Part shown: positions 1-5,335 of the stretch, piece by piece
Numbering within the stretch: the stretch's first letter is position 1
How the letters are laid out: each line of letters opens with the position of its first letter
Assembly: GCA_038240875.1 (NCBI GenBank)
Contig: JBBRGG010000168.1
Coordinates: 1 to 7,916 of the forward strand
Source of the DNA: JBBRGG01 sp038240875
GTDB taxonomy: Bacteria; Planctomycetota; Phycisphaerae; Phycisphaerales; UBA1924
Direction: 5' to 3'
Length of the DNA stretch: 7,916 bases
Program-made: the position numbers and the translations under genes
Notes under the pieces: model-generated
What the model was told of the DNA's origin: nothing
Databases searched by the model: none
The model's input: only the letters and a program-made list of their open reading frames with translations

Positions 1-967
1 TGCCATCAATCGAGTCATCATGGTGGTGGTCTGGCGCGACCTCGACCAAATCAAACCCGACCACTTTCTTCTTCGTCGCCTTGAGCTCCTCCAAAATCAG
101 CACCGCTTGATGGAACGAGAGCCCGCCAGGCACTGGCGTTCCCGTATTCGGGCACAGGCTCGGGTCAAGTGCGTCGATATCAAACGACACATACACAACG
201 TCGGGCAACTGACTGATCGCCGCCTTTACCAAATCGCGGAACTTCTCGCCATCCATCAGCCGCCGCGCCCAGTCTTCATCAAAGTGCACGCTGATCTTGT
301 CCTTGTGCGTTTTGGCAAACTCAAGCTCGCGCTCGCCAAAGTCGCGGATACCTATCTGCACCAGCTTCGCAACCTTTGGCACTCGTGAGATCACATTGTG
401 CATGATCGACGCGTGCGAATACGTAAAGCCCTCGAAGGCCTCACGCAAGTCCATGTGCGCATCGATGTGCAAAATCCCAACGCCCGGGTTCGCCTCAGCA
501 ATCGCTTCGATTGCGCCCAGGGGAACCGAGTGCTCGCCACCGATCACACCGGGGATCTTCCCCTCTTTCAGAATCTTCGCGACCTCGGCACGCACATACT
601 CCCGCACTTCTTCGCACGCTTCATCGACCTTGCGAACCAGCCCTGCATCCTCCGGACGGGCCCCGCCATTCTCGATGATCTCCGCCGCGATTTCAGAGGC
701 TTTTTCCGACACCTTTGCGATGCGATCAACCTCATCCATCATGTAGATGCCCTGCTCGTACACCTTCCCAAACTTGCGATCAAAGAGGTCTACCTGCATC
801 GATCCATTGAGCACCGTTCCAGGACCGTTGACAGTCCCCGGGCGATACGAAGTTGTCGCATCAAACGGCACCTGAACCAGAATAATCCGCGATTCCTTCC
901 TACCAAATGGCAACCCAAAGACTCCCGAATCAGGCTGCGCGGCCGCATCTGGATCAAACTTTGCCAT
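1..967 (-). CDS. speB: Agmatinase-like ureohydrolase (arginase/agmatinase superfamily), 3' end outside the window
   Basis: Probable manganese-dependent agmatinase, which hydrolyses agmatine to putrescine and urea in the cytoplasm. I translated the minus strand from the ATG at 967-965; 322 codons are present and the frame is still open at the window edge. The family's binuclear metal motifs appear in order: GGEHS (His146), HIDAHMDLR (Asp169, His171, Asp173) and SFDIDALDP (Asp263, Asp265), followed by GTPVPGGLSF and the late DLVEVAPD motif. The stretch DLREAFEGFTYSHASIM is typical of agmatinases rather than arginases. Only a short C-terminal part, probably 20-40 residues, should be missing. The start is supported by AGAGGA six bases upstream. 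A charged segment at about residues 84-128 precedes the first metal motif. The gene diverges from apgM across a 232-bp gap. Other ureohydrolases (guanidinobutyrase, formiminoglutamase) cannot be fully excluded. Confidence 0.93.
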   Translation of the reverse strand, partial: MAKFDPDAAAQPDSGVFGLPFGRKESRIILVQVPFDATTSYRPGTVNGPGTVLNGSMQVDLFDRKFGKVYEQGIYMMDEVDRIAKVSEKASEIAAEIIENGGARPEDAGLVRKVDEACEEVREYVRAEVAKILKEGKIPGVIGGEHSVPLGAIEAIAEANPGVGILHIDAHMDLREAFEGFTYSHASIMHNVISRVPKVAKLVQIGIRDFGERELEFAKTHKDKISVHFDEDWARRLMDGEKFRDLVKAAISQLPDVVYVSFDIDALDPSLCPNTGTPVPGGLSFHQAVLILEELKATKKKVVGFDLVEVAPDHHHDDSIDG

Positions 968-1199
968 GGCTGTTCCTCTTTTACTTCAACTTGCTCGCTT
1001 CAACTTGATCTCATCCCAGTTCACACGCTTTAACTCGCGCCGACAAATACCGCGCGTGTCCTTGGGCCGCAAGCATAGAAGGCACGCCAACCCCAAGGTC
1101 ATGCATCAAGGTTCAAGGTTTAACGTTCCTGCCTCAACGTTCATGGCCCAACGATCAACTCCACTTTCTCCTCCGCTTCCCGGCTGATACGCTTACCTC
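968..1199. other. Divergent intergenic region between speB-like gene and apgM
   Basis: No gene is apparent in this 232-bp gap. It must hold the divergent promoters of the agmatinase-like gene and apgM, but I see no convincing -35/-10 pair. The left part contains repeat words described separately. The right part has degenerate direct repeats: AACGTTC occurs at 1122-1128 and again at 1136-1142, and GGTTCAA is followed by GGTTTAA around 1110-1122. No Shine-Dalgarno sequence is obvious just before the apgM GTG. Confidence 0.6.
978..1038 (-). repeat. Degenerate copies of the AGTTGAAG/AGTTAAAGCG repeat upstream of speB-like start
   Basis: Read on the minus strand, this stretch contains GCGAGTTAAAGCG (1038-1026), AGTTGAAGCGAGC (1005-993) and AGTTGAAGTAAAAG (991-978). 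The last differs by one base from the 14-mer AGTTGAAGTTAAAG in the tandem array at 2475-2570. The two AGTTGAAG cores are 14 bp apart. The block ends immediately before the agmatinase ribosome-binding site, so it probably lies in its leader or promoter. Confidence 0.7.
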
Positions 1200-2486
1200 G
1201 TGAAATACTGCATCATCATTCCCGACGGGGCAGCCGACCTTCCTCTCGATGAGCTTGGCGGCAAAACGCCCCTCGAAGCCGCTCACCTGCCCAACATCGC
1301 CAAGCTCGCCAAGCTCGGTCGCGTCGGTAGCGCCGTGACCACGCCCGATGAGTTTGAGGCTAGCAGCGACGTTTGCTCCATGTCTTTACTCGGGTACGAC
1401 CCCAAACGCTACCACACAGGCCGTGCTCCGCTCGAAGCCGCAGCCCTGGGCCTCAACCCTGGCCCTCGCGATTGGATCTTTCGCCTTAATCTCATCACTA
1501 CCGGCCAGCCCGGCACCGACGCCGATGGCTTGATGATCGATCACTCCGCTGGCGCCATCACCGACGCAGAAGCTGGCGCCCTGGTTCACGATCTCGTTGT
1601 CTTCTGGCGTGCCAAAGCCCCCGAAGCTATGCAAGGCATCTCTGTCACGCCGGGCGTCTCGTATCGCAACATCCTCATCGACGCTGGCGGCCGCGAATAC
1701 GCCGATGCCAACACCATCCCGCCCCACGCCATCCCAGGCGAACTTTGGAAAGACCATCTTCCAAAGGGCCGCAACGGCGGCATGCTTCGTGGCCTCATCG
1801 AACTCTCCGCCGATTTTCTCCCCAGGCATGAGATCAACCTCGCGCGCGCGGAGCAAGGCCTTGGGCCCGCAACCCTCGCGTGGATGTGGGGCCAAGGCAC
1901 CCGCCCAACCGTCCCTAGTTTCGCCTCTCGCTTCGGCATCCGTGGCGGCATGATCACCAGCGTTGATCTTCTCGCGGGCATCGCTTCCTTCATCGGCTGG
2001 GACCGCATCCCTGTCGCTGGGCTCACGAGCTATCACGACACCGATTACGGTGGCCAAGGCCGTGCAACCGTCGCCGCTCTCGACTCGTATGACCTTGTGT
2101 GCTCGCACATCGAAGCTACCGATGAAGCCTCGCATCAAGCCGATTGGCAAACCAAGGTTGCCTCACTTGAAGCCATCGACAAGCACATTGTCGGCCCAGT
2201 CATGCACGCTCTTAATCGCTTCGGCGACCCCGAACGCAATCCCGAAAGTGGCCCAGGCTGGCGAATCCTCATCATGCCCGACCACTTCACTCTCTGCTCC
2301 ACCCGCAAGCACGACGCCACTCCAGTACCGTTCCTGATGGCTGGCGCTTGGATCCGGTCTGCAGTTCAGCGCGAATTTACTGAAGCCGCCGCCGAAGAAA
2401 GCGACCTCATCATCGACCCAGGCCACGAGTTGATGGAATACTTCCTCCGCAGCGGCTTGCTTCGCACAGGCAATAAAGCACGTTGA
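1200..2486 (+). CDS. apgM: Cofactor-independent phosphoglycerate mutase, archaeal type (ApgM)
   Basis: Interconverts 3-phosphoglycerate and 2-phosphoglycerate in glycolysis and gluconeogenesis without 2,3-bisphosphoglycerate; a cytoplasmic metalloenzyme of the alkaline-phosphatase fold. The 428-residue product opens with KYCIIIPDGAAD, where Asp9 is the expected first metal ligand. SSDVCSMSLLGYDP (residues 55-68) carries the likely phosphorylated serine, Ser56. Further family blocks are YHTGRAPLEAAALG, a late DTDYGG, HIEATDEASHQAD and MPDHFTLCSTRKHD, the last contributing metal ligands near the C-terminus. The length is slightly above the usual 400 or so. GTG is the only sensible start, because the conserved first strand begins three residues in; no clear Shine-Dalgarno sequence precedes it. 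The stop codon lies inside the first unit of a 16-bp repeat array. The protein is intact, with all key motifs present. Confidence 0.95.
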   Translation: MKYCIIIPDGAADLPLDELGGKTPLEAAHLPNIAKLAKLGRVGSAVTTPDEFEASSDVCSMSLLGYDPKRYHTGRAPLEAAALGLNPGPRDWIFRLNLITTGQPGTDADGLMIDHSAGAITDAEAGALVHDLVVFWRAKAPEAMQGISVTPGVSYRNILIDAGGREYADANTIPPHAIPGELWKDHLPKGRNGGMLRGLIELSADFLPRHEINLARAEQGLGPATLAWMWGQGTRPTVPSFASRFGIRGGMITSVDLLAGIASFIGWDRIPVAGLTSYHDTDYGGQGRATVAALDSYDLVCSHIEATDEASHQADWQTKVASLEAIDKHIVGPVMHALNRFGDPERNPESGPGWRILIMPDHFTLCSTRKHDATPVPFLMAGAWIRSAVQREFTEAAAEESDLIIDPGHELMEYFLRSGLLRTGNKAR

Positions 2487-2570
2487 AACTAATGCCCGCT
2501 GAAATCAAAGCGAGTTGAAGCCAAAGCGAGTTGAAGTTAAAGCGAGTTGAAGTTAAAGCGAGTTGGAAAC
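2475..2570. repeat. Six-unit 16-bp tandem repeat overlapping the apgM stop
   Basis: Six consecutive 16-bp units start at 2475, 2491, 2507, 2523, 2539 and 2555. The consensus is AAAGCGAGTTGAAGTT. Units four and five match it perfectly and unit three matches at 14 of 16 positions. Units one and six match at 12 and unit two at 10, so the array is cleanest near its centre. Unit one covers the last four apgM codons, and the TGA stop comes from the repeat's own GTTGA. Because 16 is not a multiple of three, the array cannot be a coding repeat. It ends 37 bp before the Shine-Dalgarno sequence of the next gene. Confidence 0.93.
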
Positions 2571-2607
2571 CGCTGCTCGCGTAGCACGCATCCTTCATAT
2601 TTTGTCC

Positions 2608-2613
2608 GAGGAA
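2608..2613 (+). promoter_or_regulatory. Ribosome-binding site deciding the membrane protein start
   Basis: GAGGAA lies six bases before the ATG at 2620. It favours that start over the in-frame TTG at 2563, which sits in the last repeat unit and has no such signal. CGAG and CTCG flank it (2607-2610 and 2615-2618) and could form a small hairpin covering the site. Confidence 0.65.
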
Positions 2614-2619
2614 CCTCGC

Positions 2620-3612
2620 ATGCAGAATCCGTCGGCTGAAAACGATCCTGCTGTGAAACCAGTCAAGCCTTACGACTCCGCAACTGCGCGCGAAGGCGAG
2701 AATCTCATCTCTCTGGTTCCCCTCGTTACGGCACCAAATGACATCCTGAATAGCAATCCCAACGACGAGACCAAAGTCGATGGCGACATCCTTCCCACGT
2801 CCGGCCCATCCCACATCGATGATGCCGACGCGATCGACCTCTACGACGTGATCGAGCAGCCAGTCGTGCAAACTTCACCCGTGCCCTCGTCGGCGGCCGC
2901 CCATTGGGCTAAAGCCAAAGTCATACAAGAAGCCATCCACAAAGCTAAAATCGAAGCTCCAGGCTTGCTCGACGACTTTGACGAAGACGCCGACTTCAGC
3001 GAAGCACCCGCCGACGGCAACCCCGCCAGCGACAACGTTAAAACCGTGAACAGCGACCTCGACACGGCTTCAGGAACCGACTCGGCCAAAGGCTGGTCCG
3101 TCTTTGCACCAGGCAAAAACGCACCCCCCTTTGTGCCTTACAAAACTCTCGTCGGCCCAATCTCTCTACCAATAGCCGCGACAATTGGTGGCGGGCTCGT
3201 CATCATCGGCGCGATCCTCGCCGCACTCCGCGCCGACCAAGGCATGATCTACGCATCGCTCAGCGTCCTCTATCTAGCTGGGATTCATTCCATCACAGGC
3301 GTTGCTGCCGCGATGGTGGGGGCGCTGGACGCTCGTGCACGCGTGGGCAATCTCGTCTCTGCGTGGGGCCGCATGTTCATTACCGTCGCCGCCGTACTCG
3401 TAACCGTGTCGATCCCGTTGGATGGCGCTTGGCGAGCACTTGTCGTCGCACCCGCAGCACTCGCAATCTATGGCTTGTGCCTGGTTATCCTCTTCCGCTG
3501 GAAATTCAAGAGCATTTTAGTTGTGTCGTCAGCACACTTTGGCTTGTGGTTCGTCATCTACCTCGGCCAGATCCTCCACGGCGCAATGGCCGTCGCAGCG
3601 ACTGCCAAATAA
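2620..3612 (+). CDS. Hypothetical membrane protein with acidic disordered N-terminal half
   Basis: A 330-residue protein of no family I recognise. Residues 1-175 are hydrophilic and low in order, rich in Asp, Glu, Ser, Pro and Asn, with an acidic run around 118-128 (DDFDEDADF). A short Ala/Lys/Ile-rich segment at about 93-113 could form an amphipathic helix. From residue 180 on it is strongly hydrophobic, with about five predicted membrane helices at roughly 181-203, 209-236, 251-267, 272-293 and 299-323. Short basic loops separate some of them (DARAR, RWKFK). There is no signal peptide, so the acidic half probably stays in the cytoplasm; that topology is inferred. The ATG at 2620 is chosen for its Shine-Dalgarno sequence. 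The gene follows apgM in the same direction after 133 bp filled mostly with repeats. Co-transcription is possible but not shown. Confidence 0.85.
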   Translation: MQNPSAENDPAVKPVKPYDSATAREGENLISLVPLVTAPNDILNSNPNDETKVDGDILPTSGPSHIDDADAIDLYDVIEQPVVQTSPVPSSAAAHWAKAKVIQEAIHKAKIEAPGLLDDFDEDADFSEAPADGNPASDNVKTVNSDLDTASGTDSAKGWSVFAPGKNAPPFVPYKTLVGPISLPIAATIGGGLVIIGAILAALRADQGMIYASLSVLYLAGIHSITGVAAAMVGALDARARVGNLVSAWGRMFITVAAVLVTVSIPLDGAWRALVVAPAALAIYGLCLVILFRWKFKSILVVSSAHFGLWFVIYLGQILHGAMAVAATAK

Positions 3613-3637
3613 TTCGAGTCATCGTTCACTGTGTATC

Positions 3638-3687
3638 TTGATGCCTAGACGCGTCAGTTCTTGATGCCTTGATGCCTTAGTGCCTTC
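3638..3687. repeat. Short TTGATGCC repeats downstream of the membrane protein gene
   Basis: TTGATGCC occurs at 3638-3645, 3661-3668 and 3669-3676, followed by a variant TTAGTGCC at 3677-3684 and a trailing TTC. The last three units are perfectly tandem at 8 bp. Words from the opposite strand of this block, GCATCAAGG and GAAGGCAC, recur at 1103-1111 and 1078-1085, so this may be another dispersed intergenic repeat of the genome. Confidence 0.65.
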
Positions 3688-3756
3688 TTCGTTTCTCGGC
3701 ACATCACTGTACCCGCTGAAACCTTATTTTCACGGCCTTTGCCTATTGCCGAATCC

Positions 3757-3792
3757 TAAAAACAAAGCCTCTTCCGCGCAGAAGAGGCTTTG
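3757..3792 (-). terminator. Rho-independent terminator of the HU-like gene
   Basis: CAAAGCCTCTTC (3763-3774) and GAAGAGGCTTTG (3781-3792) form a perfect 12-bp stem around the 6-base loop CGCGCA. On the minus strand the stem is followed by TTTTTAGG, a proper U-tract. On the plus strand the stem is followed by CCAAAATC, so it should not terminate the rightward membrane protein gene efficiently. It begins 41 bp beyond the HU-like stop codon. Confidence 0.92.
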
Positions 3793-3802
3793 CCAAAATC
3801 AT

Positions 3803-3816
3803 ACTTGAATTCAAGT
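3803..3816. repeat. 14-bp perfect palindrome in the HU-like 3' untranslated region
   Basis: ACTTGAATTCAAGT is a perfect inverted repeat between the HU-like stop codon and its terminator. It could be a protein-binding site or chance. No loop is available for a stable RNA hairpin of full length. Confidence 0.5.
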
Positions 3817-3833
3817 TCTGCGCTACGTCAAAA

Positions 3834-4241
3834 TCAGATCATGGCCTTAAGAGCCTTTAGCGGACGAACGCGTAAAGCGGTCGAAGCGGCCTTGGGCTTG
3901 GTCATGATGTCCTGGCCGGTGAATGGGTTGCGAGCCTTCTTGGCGGGCTGGGCGGGCTTGTAGCGAGCTGTGACTTTCATCATGCCGGGGATCACGAAAA
4001 CGCGAGGGATGCTAGCAGTTGGCTTGGCCAGGTCGACAGACATGACCTTGCTCAGCGACTCAAAGACGCCAGCAATCTGCTTCTTGGAAATACCAGCGTG
4101 GTCGGCAAGAACGCTGTACAGCTCGCTCTTCTTACGAGGCTTGGCCGACTGGCTCAGCTTCGCAGGCTTAGGAGCCGCAACAACCTTGGGGGCGGCTTTC
4201 GCAACAGGTTTAGCGATGGACTTGGATACTTTCTTCGCCAT
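3834..4241 (-). CDS. HU-like nucleoid DNA-binding protein with basic N-terminal tail
   Basis: A 135-residue HU/IHF-superfamily protein expected to bind and bend DNA in the nucleoid. Residues 1-35 form a Lys/Ala/Pro-rich, histone-H1-like tail with AKPVAKAAPK-type motifs. The HU fold follows: KKSELYSVLADHAGISKKQIAGVF gives the two dimerisation helices, VFVIPGMMKVTARYKP the sheet, and KKARNPFTGQDIMTKPKAA the DNA-contacting arm with the conserved RNPFTG. The end, VRPLKALKAMI, replaces the usual HU C-terminus and matches a divergent HU group I recall from planctomycetes and some proteobacteria. Three in-frame ATGs exist. I choose the one at 4241, which begins MAKK, because GGAG lies eight bases upstream; the others would add 7 or 13 uncharacteristic residues. 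The gene appears monocistronic, with its own terminator and a candidate upstream promoter. It converges with the membrane protein gene. Confidence 0.92.
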   Translation of the reverse strand: MAKKVSKSIAKPVAKAAPKVVAAPKPAKLSQSAKPRKKSELYSVLADHAGISKKQIAGVFESLSKVMSVDLAKPTASIPRVFVIPGMMKVTARYKPAQPAKKARNPFTGQDIMTKPKAASTALRVRPLKALKAMI

Positions 4242-4249
4242 GATCAAAT

Positions 4250-4253
4250 CTCC
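4250..4253 (-). promoter_or_regulatory. Shine-Dalgarno sequence deciding the HU-like start
   Basis: GGAG on the minus strand, eight bases before the ATG at 4241, supports the 135-residue product over the longer reading from 4280. Confidence 0.65.
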
Positions 4254-4266
4254 ATTCATTGATTCT

Positions 4267-4288
4267 CGCGTGGGCTTCACGCCACGCG
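4267..4288 (-). promoter_or_regulatory. Hairpin in the HU-like leader
   Basis: CGCGTGG (4267-4273) and CCACGCG (4282-4288) pair perfectly around an 8-base loop. On the minus-strand message the hairpin lies 13 bases upstream of the GGAG. It could affect translation or stability of the HU mRNA; that role is inference. A weaker AACCC/GGGTT inverted repeat lies further upstream at 4332-4351. Confidence 0.45.
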
Positions 4289-4420
4289 TGGGGCCTTTGT
4301 ATCAGCTGTTTGCCGACTCAGCAAGTCGCTGAACCCCGGAATATCAGGGTTTTACGCATATTTCTCGGCGACCACCACTTGTTTCCTTCAAGATTCATCG
4401 AGAAATCATCGTTTCGTGTA

Positions 4421-4449
4421 AAAATACTTTTTAGCACCTCTCTCGCCAA
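4421..4449 (-). promoter_or_regulatory. Candidate sigma-70-type promoter for the HU-like gene
   Basis: On the minus strand, TTGGCG (4449-4444) and TATTTT (4426-4421) are separated by exactly 17 bp. Each hexamer matches the consensus at four of six positions. It would place the transcript start near 4414 and give a leader of about 170 bases that contains both inverted repeats. The fit is plausible but unproven. Confidence 0.4.
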
Positions 4450-4940
4450 GCCTGGTTTTTTGGCTTGATTTCTCCAGCAAGAACGCATCGCAGGCTCCCT
4501 CATGAACCATGCCGCAAGATTTCAACACGCACAAGAGCATGGTCAGAAAGTTGAAGCGGTTCAGGCGCACTCACACTTCCAGGTCAAAAAACGCTCGCTT
4601 TCCAAGAAGTTTTTATCTGGCGTGCCTTCGACTTCAAACTCTTGGTACGAGCACAGTTCCACGCGCGACACAACACTGCGCGCGACATACCTCGCATCGA
4701 TCCGTTAGGATTCGCCATGTGATCCAGCCCATGAAATGGGTAGGACACACTCGCAGTCTGCTTGGACCTTTCACTTGGCAGCGACTCATTCCCGCTTCGA
4801 TTTCTTGGTAGCAAACAACAGATATGTATCGCAACAGTCCAGCAACACAGCTACCGCGTCAGCTCTAAAGCAGAATTGCTCCAACTAGGCCGTTTTAATC
4901 ATAACTGTGAATACCTGTCTTGTTTTTGCGTACCTGTGCG
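4450..4940. other. Intergenic stretch without recognisable genes
   Basis: About 490 bp upstream of the HU-like promoter. Several open frames occur on both strands, but their products are compositionally poor (rich in Arg, Ser, Thr and His), overlap one another and lack ribosome-binding sites. I therefore regard them as non-coding. A CAAGCC/GGCTTG inverted repeat with a T-rich loop lies at 4447-4467, and a single AAGTTGAAGCG word resembling the repeat near the agmatinase start lies at 4548-4558. No tRNA or known RNA fold is visible. Confidence 0.55.
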
Positions 4941-5156
4941 TCACACTCTTCGCAATGCTAGAACCCAGTGTCGGTTTCCATTTTGAGGTGACCAAATCGG
5001 ACCCTCTGGCACCGTGATCGCACGGTACACAGCGGCAATCACTACGCAACAGACTCGCTCTTCAAACCTCAATAGCACGGGCACGCCAACAAAGTAGAGC
5101 TGATCAGCCTGGCAGACATCGTTGACGAGTTCAATTTCACATTTCACAGAAGGCAT
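4941..5156 (-). CDS. Doubtful small hypothetical protein, 71 residues
   Basis: The minus-strand frame starts at the ATG at 5156 and ends at the TGA at 4941. The product begins MPSVKCEIELVNDVCQADQL and has a central hydrophobic stretch, VCCVVIAAVY, with four cysteines in all; I recognise no family. Its composition is more protein-like than other frames in this gap. GAGGA lies only three bases before the ATG, which is closer than usual. It stands alone, divergent from fdhA. It could be a real small protein, a decayed gene fragment or chance; on sequence alone I lean slightly towards chance. Confidence 0.28.
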   Translation of the reverse strand: MPSVKCEIELVNDVCQADQLYFVGVPVLLRFEERVCCVVIAAVYRAITVPEGPIWSPQNGNRHWVLALRRV

Positions 5157-5335
5157 TAGTCCTCGGCCCCCGCCCTTCCAAGCGTTAACAACTCGGTACC
5201 AGCTCTGTACAAGTTCCAGCCATGAAGGGCGTTGACGCCCCGGTGCCAATGTGCGGCCTTTCAAAAGCCACACTCGATCCTAGGTTAATCACGATCGTCA
5301 CCGTACCACTAACAGTTTCGTAAAGGAACCATCCC
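5157..5335 (+). promoter_or_regulatory. fdhA upstream region
   Basis: 179 bp that should contain the fdhA promoter. No strong -35/-10 pair stands out. It contains a small hairpin, GGGCG-TTGA-CGCCC, at 5227-5240, and a longer imperfect palindrome at 5251-5273. Confidence 0.4.
5251..5273. promoter_or_regulatory. Imperfect 23-bp palindrome, candidate operator upstream of fdhA
   Basis: GTGCGGCCTTT (5251-5261) and AAAAGCCACAC (5263-5273) are inverted copies around a central C, with nine of eleven positions complementary. It ends 62 bp before the fdhA start, a usual place for a regulator site. No regulator gene is in the window, so the role is inferred from symmetry and position only. Confidence 0.35.

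Noticed and set aside
20..1033. Plus-strand open frames across the left end
   Set aside because: They are antisense shadows of the agmatinase-like gene, whose minus-strand translation carries all the family metal motifs.
1386..2150. Long minus-strand frame inside apgM
   Set aside because: It is antisense to a complete, motif-rich phosphoglycerate mutase and has no recognisable domain; high-GC codon bias explains it.
2475..2570. Possible CRISPR array
   Set aside because: The units are directly adjacent with no spacers, and 16 bp is too short; it is a simple tandem repeat.
2563..2619. Longer TTG start for the membrane protein
   Set aside because: The TTG lies within the last repeat unit with no ribosome-binding site, whereas the ATG at 2620 has GAGGAA at good spacing.
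2410..2871. Minus-strand frame spanning the repeat array
   Set aside because: It overlaps the end of apgM, the repeats and the start of the membrane protein gene. Its middle is just translated repeat, with no family signal.
3763..3792. Bidirectional terminator shared with the membrane protein gene
   Set aside because: The plus-strand side lacks a T-tract, so only the minus-strand direction is supported.
4502..4834. Overlapping small frames on both strands upstream of the HU-like gene
   Set aside because: The products are Arg/Ser/His-rich, mutually overlapping, lack Shine-Dalgarno sequences and match nothing I know.
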